Part shown: in pieces, positions 46,168-54,319 of the stretch
How the letters are laid out: every line of letters starts with the position of its first letter
Numbering within the stretch: the stretch's first letter is position 1
Source of the DNA: Janthinobacterium agaricidamnosum
Lineage (GTDB): Bacteria; Pseudomonadota; Gammaproteobacteria; Burkholderiales; Burkholderiaceae_D
Direction: 5' to 3'
Assembly: GCF_003667705.1 (NCBI RefSeq)
Contig: NZ_CP033019.1
Coordinates: 2,480,001 to 2,544,000, forward strand
DNA: 64,000 nt
Translations under genes and position numbers: made by a program
Notes under the pieces: generated by a model
Databases searched by the model: none
Told to the model about the DNA's origin: nothing
What the model saw: only the letters and a program-made list of their open reading frames with translations

Positions 46168-47079
46168 GGAACGGTTTAATAACTTAGCGGAAATTTAGTC
46201 GACGCAGCAGCAACGAACCCATGGCCAGGTAAATCATATTTTCCGAAACATCAAGGCGCTGCTCGTAGTCGCGCACCAAGCGCCGGTAACGCATCAGCCA
46301 TGCAAACGTTCGCTCGACCACCCAGCGCCTGGGTTGAACAGCGAAACCTTGCTGCCCTTGCAGGCGCCGCACGACTTCCACCGTGAAGTCAAGAAACGCA
46401 GCCTTGTCCATCAACTGTTTGCGGTCATATGCCGCATCCCCAAACAGATGCTTCACCCATGGCCAGCGTTTAATCAGGCCGTCGAGCACCATCTGAGCAC
46501 CAGTGGAGTCGGCAATATCGGCTGGGGTCAGGTTCATCGCCAGTAAGCGACCGTCCGTGTCGACCGCGATATGGCGTTTGCGCCCGCTGAGTTTCTTGTG
46601 GGCGTCATAGCCTCTTGTTCGTGCCCCTGGCGCTTTCACGCTCTGGCTATCGACAACACCGGCACTCGGCAGCACCTCCCGTTCATTGCACATACGATCG
46701 AGCATCAGCGCCAAGTCATGAATGGTACGAAACAGCATGCGCCGCATCAGCCGCCGAAACCAGTAATAAACCGTCTGATACGGCGGGAAATCATTTGGCA
46801 GCATGCGCCACTCGCATCCGGACCGTACCATGTAACGCAGCGCATTGATCACCGTGCGCAAATCCGTTTTGCGAGGTCTTCCCGTCTTCGCTTGCCTTGG
46901 CAGCAGCGGTGCGATCAGACGCCACTCTTCATCTTTCACATCTGTGGGATAGCCACGTTTAAGTGCCGTCCTCACCTGCTGATGCCGGCTTCGATTCTCT
47001 TGCGTCCACATCGTCAATCACTCCAAAACATCAAAGATGCTTTGACCTGAAAGTTGCTATAAAGTTTTTAAACCGTTAC
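46168..47079. mobile_element. Complete IS5-family insertion sequence (912 bp)
   Basis: The ends are matching inverted repeats (left GGAACGGTTTAATAACTT, right inverse GTAACGGTTTAAAAACTT, 16 of 18 identical). They are flanked on both sides by TAA (46165-46167 and 47080-47082), the TNA-type target duplication of several IS5 subgroups. The element holds one intact transposase gene and sits between the trehalose terminator and the A/T-rich patch. The unbroken target repeat and open frame suggest a recent insertion. Confidence 0.9.
46184..47017 (-). CDS. IS5-family transposase
   Basis: This 277-residue DDE transposase has an N-terminal DUF4096-type domain (TDVKDEEWRLIAPLLP, NALRYMVRSGCEWRMLPNDF) and a DDE catalytic domain with Asp in VVDSQSVKAPG, Asp in FGDAAYDRKQL and Glu in RRWVVERTFAWLMRYR. 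The frame is intact, which fits an active element. It fills almost the whole 912-bp IS. The stop lies 17 bases inside the left inverted repeat end. Confidence 0.95.
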   Translation of the reverse strand: MTMWTQENRSRHQQVRTALKRGYPTDVKDEEWRLIAPLLPRQAKTGRPRKTDLRTVINALRYMVRSGCEWRMLPNDFPPYQTVYYWFRRLMRRMLFRTIHDLALMLDRMCNEREVLPSAGVVDSQSVKAPGARTRGYDAHKKLSGRKRHIAVDTDGRLLAMNLTPADIADSTGAQMVLDGLIKRWPWVKHLFGDAAYDRKQLMDKAAFLDFTVEVVRRLQGQQGFAVQPRRWVVERTFAWLMRYRRLVRDYEQRLDVSENMIYLAMGSLLLRRLNFR

Positions 47080-47936
47080 TAAGAGCAGTCGATATATTGA
47101 CAATTTATTTTAAGTGATATCTATAATAACTTTTGCATGAAAGTGTACGTTAGCGTTGACGCTGCGCCGAATTCTTGGCGTCGGACTGCTCACAGCGAAT
47201 GCAGCGGTTGTCACCATCGGTCATCCTGCCGGCTTCAGTTCCGGTCGTCAATTTGCGACATGGCTCGGCTTGGTACTAAGCCAGACTGAAATTGGTGGAT
47301 ACGTTCGTTAATTTGGTTTAAGCAAACTGGGCGACGTCTATCTGTGAACATTGCTCGTTCACGGCGCTAGAGCGATCATCTCAGGCAGTGCGCACTCCCC
47401 ATGGATTATTGAACTTTTAAGTGAAGGCCGTACGGCGTTACAGGTACCGCTCTGGCGAACAAGTTGGCTCGAATAATTTTGGCAGTATTGTTCACGATAA
47501 CGTATTTGATCTCGAGTAAAGTCCACCGAACTGAAAAGTTCGGCATACGGGACAACAAGCTTTACTTCAGGAGTGCAAGCGAAAAATACATGATGGCGAA
47601 CAGAGAGTACCGTGACGAGAATAACCTGATAGGGAATTGCAGCCATTGATATTAAAAATAAGATAAGAAATTGTCGGTGAATTCTATCAGGGTCTGCAAG
47701 TGATGGACCTGCATCAACAGGCTAGATATCAGACTGTTACCTCATCTGGACTTAACGTGCGAAGCTACTTAATCTCCGTGAGTCGTCCATATAAGTTATC
47801 CATAGAGCCTGTCCAGGCTCACGTCCACACTTATCCGCCAAAAAATATGCGCTTTTAAGTGATATTTAAAGAGACTACATCCAAAAATGAAGCTATCATT
47901 TAGGATTGATCCTACTTACTAAATTCAAAGGAAAAC
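47080..47936. other. A/T-rich gap with transposon remnant
   Basis: This 857-bp stretch downstream of the IS holds no intact gene that I can support. It contains the IS110 remnant listed separately, a perfect hairpin GAGCCTG-TC-CAGGCTC (47805-47820) and two copies of TTTTAAGTGATAT (47108-47120 and 47853-47865). The promoter of the two-gene cassette should be in its last 100 bases, which are markedly A/T-rich. Confidence 0.6.
47153..47510 (+). pseudogene. IS110-family transposase remnant
   Basis: Translating from 47162 gives LRRILGVGLLTANAAVVTIG, then GFSSGRQFATWLGLVLSQTE and FGLSKLGDVYL, TLLVHGARAII. This is the Transposase_20 C-terminal domain of IS110/IS1111 elements. In-frame stops occur at 47309-47311 (TAA) and 47345-47347 (TGA). 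A frameshift brings ALANKLARIILAVLF into another frame around 47449-47490. No N-terminal catalytic half is present. It is a decayed fragment that marks this patch as a former landing site of mobile DNA. Confidence 0.85.
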
Positions 47937-48761
47937 ATGACAGTCGATCTTGATGTGGTTATAGATAGTCCCGACTATTCGGTTGAAATGAAATCTGGCC
48001 TTAAAACACTTCAGGGTTCATCGGATGCCATCAGAATAGTTGCAGAAACCGTTTTGTCGGGAAAAATCCCAGGAAGAAAGACTTTCAAAGGGAAAGTTAA
48101 AACAATCTTGAAGGCCAGCTTTAGCGGATCATATGGTCAGATTTTCACGTTAGATATTTCCGATCAGGTATTAAAAGAGAAATATGGAGAGATTGGATGG
48201 GAAGTATTTACGGAAATAATTTCTTATTTCTTAAATGATTCGGTTTATAAGGAAAATGAAATATTGAGCGCTCAAGCAAAGGAAATAATCGATAATCTGG
48301 GAGAGAAAGCAGAAGACCTTAGCAAACATCTTCGAGTTTCGGCGATGAAAAATATTCATGACACAAGTTTTAAATTTAACTATGATGTCAAAATTCGATT
48401 CAGAAAAAACAGAGATGAAAAGAAAATATTGGCAGAATTTGATAGAAGTACAGGCTTAACTTTAGCAGCGAAATTGGATCGCCAGAGCATAGATGTCTCT
48501 GTTGCAATTACAAGGTTGAATATAAATACAGGTAATGGACGTCTTCAAATTTTCGGTGAAAATGAAACTACAGCATTTGGTTTCTTGAGTGAGTATAAAG
48601 TAATAAACGCAAGGGCAAAAAGCTTGATATCGGATAATCTTTCGAAAAATAATATATTGGATGAAGAGCAACGAATTTATATAAAATTACAAGTTCGCGC
48701 TTTAAGAATTCGTGATGGAAAAGCAGTGAAGTATTTTATCTCGGGATTTTATGAGGAATAA
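47937..48761 (+). CDS. Hypothetical protein (274 aa), first gene of an A/T-rich cassette
   Basis: I do not recognise a named family. The protein is soluble-looking, with no signal peptide or membrane helix and many charged residues. The first third (DVVIDSPDYSVEMKSGLKTL..KGKVKTILKASFSGSYGQIFTL) looks beta-rich, a helical middle follows (about 80-150), and a second beta-rich part (KFNYDVKIRFRKNRDEKKIL..VSVAITRLNINTGNGRLQIF) closes it. Base composition is far more A/T-rich than the host genes. AAAGGA precedes the ATG. Its 3' end overlaps the next gene by 11 nt, so the two form a coupled pair. In context it may be the sensing or partner component of a defence module; that is inference. Confidence 0.75.
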   Translation: MTVDLDVVIDSPDYSVEMKSGLKTLQGSSDAIRIVAETVLSGKIPGRKTFKGKVKTILKASFSGSYGQIFTLDISDQVLKEKYGEIGWEVFTEIISYFLNDSVYKENEILSAQAKEIIDNLGEKAEDLSKHLRVSAMKNIHDTSFKFNYDVKIRFRKNRDEKKILAEFDRSTGLTLAAKLDRQSIDVSVAITRLNINTGNGRLQIFGENETTAFGFLSEYKVINARAKSLISDNLSKNNILDEEQRIYIKLQVRALRIRDGKAVKYFISGFYEE

Positions 48762-49491
48762 TTATCTTACTTTTCTTGGCGGGATGGCAATTACGATAAT
48801 AATCGCTTTCTATGTATTGAAATTTTTCCCAATATTTGGCTCCCAATTGTCAGAGGATACGGCGGTTTGGGGCCAGTTTGGTGACTACATAGGTGGGACA
48901 TTAAACCCAATCTTAAGTTTTTTATCCGTTGTACTCCTGATACGATCAGCCACATTGCAAAAAGAAGCAAATGCCGAGCTTAAAAAAGAACTTAAGAATA
49001 GCGAAAGAACTGAAAATTTTAGATTGTTTAATACGTTGTTTTTCAATATGATAGAATCACAAAAAAATATTTTTCGTGAATTTAAAATATATTTCTACGA
49101 AGGTCACAACATTGTGGAGAAAACAGGTGCTGCTGCTGTATTGCATATGGAAGAGGAAATAGAGAATTTGAGAGATAATGGCGTAGGCAACGAAGGTGTA
49201 GCAGATTATCTTAGTGAGTTGGATTCCGAAGATCAGATTTTTGGGGTTTTGCGTGCTTTTTACACTACCGTGAAAATAATTTGCGATAAGATTGTTGAGG
49301 AGAATGGTTTCAAAGAAGGAGAAGCAAGAGATCAAATAATAACTTTGATTAACTTTACAGATTTCTCTCAGCTTCGTTTGGTGGTGATTGGCACTCAATT
49401 TTTAAATTACAAATCTTGCGAGTATCTTAGAGGTAATAATTTATTTATATCCTCGCTCAACGAGGTTAAGCTTAGTTTGGATTTGTATTAA
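48751..49491 (+). CDS. Putative phage abortive infection-type membrane protein
   Basis: This 246-residue protein has two N-terminal transmembrane helices (about 6-26 and 49-66) separated by the signature segment WGQFGDYIGGTLNPILSFLS. A coiled-coil-like charged helix follows (KEANAELKKELKNSERTENF), then FRLFNTLFFNMIESQKNIF and an acidic C-terminal helical domain. The W-G-x-F-G-D-x-x-G-G-x-L-N-P layout is that of proteins annotated as putative phage abortive infection proteins. The family link is from memory of that motif; activity is untested. It is strongly A/T-rich, overlaps the preceding gene and is preceded by transposon remains. Likely an inner-membrane effector. Confidence 0.72.
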   Translation: MRNNYLTFLGGMAITIIIAFYVLKFFPIFGSQLSEDTAVWGQFGDYIGGTLNPILSFLSVVLLIRSATLQKEANAELKKELKNSERTENFRLFNTLFFNMIESQKNIFREFKIYFYEGHNIVEKTGAAAVLHMEEEIENLRDNGVGNEGVADYLSELDSEDQIFGVLRAFYTTVKIICDKIVEENGFKEGEARDQIITLINFTDFSQLRLVVIGTQFLNYKSCEYLRGNNLFISSLNEVKLSLDLY

Positions 49492-49569
49492 TTAGAATTG
49501 GGACACTTATTGAACTTTTTCTGATGCAATCGATTTTGCTAAACATCAAGTTTTTGCGCAAAATTCGCG

Positions 49570-50493
49570 TCATGCATCAGCGCGCTTTTCACCACGCCCA
49601 TACAACCTGCACTCCGCCGCCAGCGCCAGCAAATTGGGATCACGCTCGCGGCTGCTCTGCATCAACAGGGTGATTTGCTGGTGCGAGCCGTAGCGCGCGT
49701 CGAGGGGCAGCAGTTCGATGCGCGAGCTGAAGGCGCGCACTCTGCCTGGCAGCAGGCTGTAGCCGATGCCGCCGCTCACCAGGTTGATCAGCGAGAAGAT
49801 GTCGCCCACCCTCATGGCCGTGTCGGGCACGAAGCCGGCCAGCTCGAATGCGTGGTTGAAGCTTTGCGAGGTGACGAATCCCTCGTTGAGCGTGACGAAT
49901 TTGTCGTCGCGCAACTGTTGCAAGTCCACCGAGGCCGTTCCCGCATAGGGCGAGGCGAGCGGCGCGGCCAGGAAGATGTCGTCTTGGAACAGGGGCACGG
50001 CCACCAGGCCCGCATGCTGTTCGTCTTCCTGCACGCCGATGATGATGGCGTCCAGCCGGCCGTCGGCCAGGCTTTGCAGCAGGTCGCGGTTCGAACCCAG
50101 GGTCAGGTCGATGTCCAGGCCCGGCCGGCGCAGTTTCAGGGCGATCACCAGCTGCGGGATGCAGTGCAGGGTCAATGAATACAGCGAACCGATCTTCAGG
50201 CGCACGGGGTTGATGCCCGACATTTCGCGCACCTTGCGCACGCCTTCCTCGCATTCGGCCAGCGCGCGCCGCGCCGATTCGGCAAAGGTGTAGGCCGTAT
50301 GCAGGGGTATCAGACTGCGCCCCTCGCGCTTGAACAGTGGGCAGCGCAAGCCGTCTTCCAGCGAGTGCAGGGCGCGGTGCACGCTGACCGTGCTCTGGCC
50401 CAGCGCATCGGCCACCCGCGCCAGGTTGTTCAATTCCATGAAGCTGAGAAAAACTTCCAGCTTTTTCAGGGTAATTTCTTCGTTGATGGCCAT
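49570..50493 (-). CDS. mdcR: LysR-family regulator of malonate genes
   Basis: This 307-residue LysR regulator has an N-terminal winged HTH (KLEVFLSFMELNNLARVADA, QSTVSVHRALHSLEDGL) and an effector-binding domain (LKIGSLYSLTLHCIPQLVIA, IIIGVQEDEQHAGLVAVPLF). It is transcribed away from mdcA, the standard place for MdcR, which activates the malonate decarboxylase operon in response to malonate. A perfect palindrome in the shared promoter is its probable binding site. Length is normal. It ends 78 bp from the foreign A/T-rich cassette. Confidence 0.88.
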   Translation of the reverse strand: MAINEEITLKKLEVFLSFMELNNLARVADALGQSTVSVHRALHSLEDGLRCPLFKREGRSLIPLHTAYTFAESARRALAECEEGVRKVREMSGINPVRLKIGSLYSLTLHCIPQLVIALKLRRPGLDIDLTLGSNRDLLQSLADGRLDAIIIGVQEDEQHAGLVAVPLFQDDIFLAAPLASPYAGTASVDLQQLRDDKFVTLNEGFVTSQSFNHAFELAGFVPDTAMRVGDIFSLINLVSGGIGYSLLPGRVRAFSSRIELLPLDARYGSHQQITLLMQSSRERDPNLLALAAECRLYGRGEKRADA

Positions 50494-50513
50494 GACTAGC
50501 CTCTTTCAAGGGA

Positions 50514-50538
50514 GTTCATTAACTTCAGGGTAATGAAC
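50514..50538. promoter_or_regulatory. Probable MdcR binding site
   Basis: GTTCATTA and TAATGAAC are perfect inverse arms around a 9-nt spacer, in the middle of the mdcR-mdcA divergent promoter. It contains T-N11-A spacing as expected of LysR-type sites. Confidence 0.65.
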
Positions 50539-50612
50539 ATGGTAGCAGGTTGATTGTCGCGCTGGCGCTTTCGTTCTATCGTCTGGACTCGATAGCTCAT
50601 TCCGGAGGCATG

Positions 50613-52286
50613 ATGTCAACCGCCACAGCAGCGCCAGCGCAGCGGCAAAAACAATGGGACACGCGGCGCACCGAGAAACGCCGACGCCTGGAAGCCGTGC
50701 GCCAATATGCGAACGGTCCCGTGCTGCAACCGGGCGACATGGTCGCCGTGCTCGAAGCGCTGCTCGCGCCGGGCGACCGCGTCGTTCTTGAAGGCAATAA
50801 CCAGAAGCAGGCCGACTTCCTCGCCCGCATGTTGACCCAGGTCAACCCCGACAAGATCCACCATCTGCACCTGATCATGCCCAGCGTCAGCCTGCCCGAG
50901 CACTTGGACCTGTTCGAGCGCGGCATCGCCCGCAAGCTCGATTTCTCGTTCGCCGGCACGCAAAGCCTGCGCATCGCCCAGTTCCTGCAGGATGGCTTGC
51001 TCGAAGTGGGCGCCATCCACACGTATATCGAGCTGTATGCGCGCCTGTTCGTCGACCTCACGCCCAACGTCGTCATGGTGGCCGGCTACATGGCCGACCG
51101 CCAGGGCAATCTGTACACGGGCCCCAGCACCGAGGACACGCCCACGCTGGTGGAATCGGCCGCCTTCCGCGACGGCATCGTCATCGCCCAGGTGAACCAG
51201 ATCGTCGACGACGTCAGCGATTTGCCCCGGGTCGACGTGCCTGGCTCGTGGATCGATTTCGTGGTGCAGTCCGACAAACCGTTCTTCATCGAGCCCTTGT
51301 TTACCCGCGATCCGCGCGTGATCAAGCCCGTGCACGTGCTGATGGCCATGATGGCGATCCGCGGCGTGTATGAAAAACACCAGGTGCAGTCGCTGAACCA
51401 CGGCATCGGCTTCAATACGGCCGCCATCGAGCTGATCTTGCCCACGTATGGCGAGCAACTGGGCTTGAAGGGCAAGATTTGCCGCAACTGGGTGCTCAAC
51501 CCCCATCCCACCCTGATCCCCGCCATCGAGACGGGCTGGGTCGAGAGCGTGCACTGCTTCGGCGCGGAACTGGGCATGGAAGGCTATGCGGCCGCGCGGC
51601 CCGACGTGTTCTTCACGGGCCGCGACGGTTCCATGCGCTCGAACCGCGCCCTGTGCCAGCTGGCGGGCCAGTACGCGGTCGACCTGTTCATCGGCGCGAC
51701 CCTGCAGATGGATGGCCTGGGCAATTCCTCGACCGTCACCAACGGCCGCCTGGCCGGGTTCGGCGGCGCGCCCAATATGGGTCATGACCCGCACGGTCGG
51801 CGCCACCCGACACCGGCCTGGCTGGACCTGATCGAGACGGACGACCCGCTGGCGCGCGGCAAGAAGCTGGTGGTGCAGATGGTCGAGACGTTCCAGGACG
51901 GCGGCCAGCCGACCATCGTCGAATCGCTCGACGCCGTGGCCGTGGGCCAAGCCAGTGGCATGCCGCTGGCGCCCGTGATGATCTATGGCGACGACGTCAC
52001 CCATGTGCTGACGGAAGAGGGCATCGCCTACCTGTACAAGGCCCGTTCGCTAGACGAGCGCAAGGCCATGCTGGCGGCGGTCGCCGGCGTGACGCCCATC
52101 GGCCTGCGCCACGACCCGAAGACGACGGCCAAATTGCGCGCCGACGGCCTGATCGCGCTGCCCGAGGATATCGGCGTGCAGCGCGGCGCGGCGAACCGCT
52201 CGCTGCTGGCGGCGAAAAGCATCGCCGACCTGGTCGAGTGGTCGGACGGCCTGTATCAACCCCCCGCCAAATTCAGGAGCTGGTAA
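50613..52286 (+). CDS. mdcA: Malonate decarboxylase alpha subunit (acetyl-S-ACP:malonate ACP transferase)
   Basis: MdcA swaps acetyl for malonyl on the MdcC carrier protein. The 557-residue chain shows the family blocks QWDTRRTEKRRRLEAV, LVVSNR-free GDRVVLEGNNQKQADFLARM, HLHLIMPSVSLPEHLDLFE and GLGNSSTVTNGRLAGFGGAP. The ATG at 50613 is chosen because GGAGG (50604-50608) ends four bases before it; the adjacent ATG at 50610 is too close. It is the first gene of a nine-gene operon with overlaps or short gaps throughout. Cytosolic. Confidence 0.95.
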   Translation: MSTATAAPAQRQKQWDTRRTEKRRRLEAVRQYANGPVLQPGDMVAVLEALLAPGDRVVLEGNNQKQADFLARMLTQVNPDKIHHLHLIMPSVSLPEHLDLFERGIARKLDFSFAGTQSLRIAQFLQDGLLEVGAIHTYIELYARLFVDLTPNVVMVAGYMADRQGNLYTGPSTEDTPTLVESAAFRDGIVIAQVNQIVDDVSDLPRVDVPGSWIDFVVQSDKPFFIEPLFTRDPRVIKPVHVLMAMMAIRGVYEKHQVQSLNHGIGFNTAAIELILPTYGEQLGLKGKICRNWVLNPHPTLIPAIETGWVESVHCFGAELGMEGYAAARPDVFFTGRDGSMRSNRALCQLAGQYAVDLFIGATLQMDGLGNSSTVTNGRLAGFGGAPNMGHDPHGRRHPTPAWLDLIETDDPLARGKKLVVQMVETFQDGGQPTIVESLDAVAVGQASGMPLAPVMIYGDDVTHVLTEEGIAYLYKARSLDERKAMLAAVAGVTPIGLRHDPKTTAKLRADGLIALPEDIGVQRGAANRSLLAAKSIADLVEWSDGLYQPPAKFRSW

Positions 52287-53173
52287 TGAGCACGATGATG
52301 ACGACGATGACAATGACGCCGGTGCGGGAACGCGCCGCCGCGCTGGGGCGGCAGGTGCTGCAGGCGCTGCTCGATGAAGTGACCCTGACGCCGAAACCGG
52401 GCCTGGTCGATTTGCGCAGCCGGGGCGCCCACGCGGACTTGAACTGGGCCCTGATGTGCCACTCTGCCTGCGTGCTGGAACCCGTGTTTGCCGCCATGGC
52501 CCAAGCGGCTTGGGAAAGCGGCGATGACGATGGCCTGCGCCAGCGCATCGGCGCCATCGGCCGCGAAGGCGAGGCGTTGATGCTGGCAGCGACGGGCGGC
52601 GTGAACACGCACCGGGGCGCCATCTGGGCGCTGGGCCTCCTGGCGACGGCGGCGGCGCAGCAGGGCGCGCGCGGCGCATCGCTGACGCCGCACGCCGTGG
52701 CGGCGCGGGCCGGCGCGCTGGCCCGTTTGCACGATCGTGGCGCGCCTGCCGTCACCGGCAACAAGGGCGAGCTGGCATGCCGCCAGTACCAGGTGGACGG
52801 GGCGCGGGGCCAGGCCCGCGCCGGCTTTCCCCTCGTGACGGGGGCCGGGCTGGCGCAGCTGCGCGCCTCGCGGGCGCGCGGCGACAACGAGACGACAGCG
52901 CGCCTGAATGCCTTGCTGGCGATTATCAGCCAGCTGGACGACACCTGCGTGCTGTCGCGCGGGGGCGAGGCGGCCTTGCTGGACCTGCAGGCGGGAGCGG
53001 CGCGGGTGCTGGCGGCCGGCGGCGCGGCTACCAATGCCGGAACGCAGGCGCTGCTGGCGCTGGAAGCGGCGGCGCTGGCGCGCGGCGTGTCGCCGGGCGG
53101 CGCGGCCGATCTGCTGGCGGCGACCCTGTTCCTGGACAGATTACAAGAAGGAGAAGCGCATGGAGACGCGTGA
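52286..53173 (+). CDS. mdcB: Triphosphoribosyl-dephospho-CoA synthase
   Basis: This 295-residue CitG-type enzyme makes the precursor of the MdcC prosthetic group from ATP and dephospho-CoA. Recognisable segments are LLDEVTLTPKPGLVDLRSRG, ATGGVNTHRGAIWALGLLA, GNKGELACRQYQVDGARGQA and LDDTCVLSRGGEAAL. The ATG overlaps the mdcA stop (TAATG), with AGGAG 11 bases upstream. Its 3' end overlaps mdcC by 14 nt. Malonate-type mdcB is usual in this position in proteobacterial operons. Confidence 0.93.
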   Translation: MSTMMTTMTMTPVRERAAALGRQVLQALLDEVTLTPKPGLVDLRSRGAHADLNWALMCHSACVLEPVFAAMAQAAWESGDDDGLRQRIGAIGREGEALMLAATGGVNTHRGAIWALGLLATAAAQQGARGASLTPHAVAARAGALARLHDRGAPAVTGNKGELACRQYQVDGARGQARAGFPLVTGAGLAQLRASRARGDNETTARLNALLAIISQLDDTCVLSRGGEAALLDLQAGAARVLAAGGAATNAGTQALLALEAAALARGVSPGGAADLLAATLFLDRLQEGEAHGDA

Positions 53174-53468
53174 CTATACATTCCCCGCCGGGCAGCCGGC
53201 GTCGGGGCGCGCGCTGGCCGGCGTCGTCGGTTCGGGCGACCTGGAAGTGCTGCTGCAGCCCGCCGACGATGGCGTGACCCGCATCGTCGTCAACACCTCC
53301 GTCGACGGCAAGGGCGCCGTCTGGGATGCGCTCTTGCAGCGCGTATTCGGCGGCGAGCCGCTGCCGGCGGCGACCATCGTCATCAACGATTGCGGCGCCA
53401 CGCCGGGCGTGGTGCGCATGCGCATCGAGCAAGCCTACGAAGAATTGCAAGCGGGGAGGGCGGCATGA
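53160..53468 (+). CDS. mdcC: Malonate decarboxylase acyl carrier protein (delta)
   Basis: This 102-residue carrier protein has Ser25 in GVVGSGDLEVLL, the residue that carries 2'-(5''-phosphoribosyl)-3'-dephospho-CoA in characterised MdcC proteins. The acyl group moves on this arm between the alpha and beta/gamma subunits. AAGGAG lies before the ATG. It overlaps mdcB by 14 nt and the mdcD start overlaps its stop (ATGA). Size is typical. Confidence 0.94.
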   Translation: METRDYTFPAGQPASGRALAGVVGSGDLEVLLQPADDGVTRIVVNTSVDGKGAVWDALLQRVFGGEPLPAATIVINDCGATPGVVRMRIEQAYEELQAGRAA

Positions 53469-54319
53469 GTACATTACAACAACTGCTTGAGCGCGACAGC
53501 TTCATCGAACGGGGGGCGCGCAGCCGCGCTAAAGCCTTGCTGGATGCGGGCAGCATGCGCGAACTGCTCGACCCGTTCTGCGGCATCGCGTCGCCGTGGC
53601 TGCCGCAGCAGGGCGTCACGGCCCAGGCGGACGACGGCGTGGTGGTGGCCAAGGGCCTGTTCGACGGCCAGCCGGCCGTGGTGCTGGCCATCGAGGGCGC
53701 CTATCAGGGCGGCAGCATGGGCGAAGTGGGCGGCGCGAAGATCGCCGGGGCGCTGGAACTGGCGGCGCGCGACAACCGCCAGGGCGTGCCGACGCGCGCC
53801 GTGATCCTGTTCGAGACGGGCGGCGTGCGCCTGCAGGAAGCCAACCTGGGCCTGGCGGCGATTGCCGACATCCATGCCGCCATCGTCGACCTGCGCCGCT
53901 ACCAGCCCGTCATCGGCATCACGGCCGGCACGGTGGGCTGCTACGGCGGCATGTCGATCGCGGCGGGCCTGTGCAGCTATGTTGTCGTGACCCGCGAGGC
54001 GCGATTGGGTCTCAATGGCCCCGCCGTGATCGAGCAGGAGGCGGGCGTGGACGAATTCGACTCGCGCAGCAAGCCATTTATATGGAGCCTGACGGGCGGC
54101 GAACAGCGTTTTAAGAGCGGCCTGGCCGACGCCTATGTGGAAGACGATACGGCGCAGATGCGCGCCATGGTGGCCGAGCTGTTCGCGCGCGGCGTGCCGG
54201 CCCGGCACCGCAGCGACCAGGCGGAAAGCTACCTGGCGCGCCTGGCCGATGTCGACGCGGCCGTGCAAGCCACGCCGGAAGCCGTGCGTTTGATCTACAG
54301 CAAAGGAGCCGCAGCATGA
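53465..54319 (+). CDS. mdcD: Malonyl-S-ACP decarboxylase beta subunit
   Basis: This 284-residue carboxyltransferase/crotonase-fold subunit decarboxylates malonyl-S-ACP with MdcE. Family features are ERDSFIERGARSRAKALLDA, EGAYQGGSMGEVGGAKIAGA, FETGGVRLQEANLGLAAIA and TAGTVGCYGGMSIAAGL, which forms the oxyanion region. The ATG at 53465 overlaps the mdcC stop. Its 3' end overlaps mdcE by 4 nt, consistent with stoichiometric production of the two subunits. Confidence 0.95.
   Translation: MSTLQQLLERDSFIERGARSRAKALLDAGSMRELLDPFCGIASPWLPQQGVTAQADDGVVVAKGLFDGQPAVVLAIEGAYQGGSMGEVGGAKIAGALELAARDNRQGVPTRAVILFETGGVRLQEANLGLAAIADIHAAIVDLRRYQPVIGITAGTVGCYGGMSIAAGLCSYVVVTREARLGLNGPAVIEQEAGVDEFDSRSKPFIWSLTGGEQRFKSGLADAYVEDDTAQMRAMVAELFARGVPARHRSDQAESYLARLADVDAAVQATPEAVRLIYSKGAAA

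Noticed and set aside
47359..47649. Two short frames (95 aa minus, 61 aa plus) in the A/T-rich gap
   Set aside because: The plus frame begins in the frameshifted tail of the IS110 remnant; the minus frame is its antisense. Neither has a supporting start site.
47793..47836. DnaA-box-like TTATCCATA and a nearby CTTATCC
   Set aside because: Isolated near-matches without an origin context; expected by chance in A/T-rich DNA.
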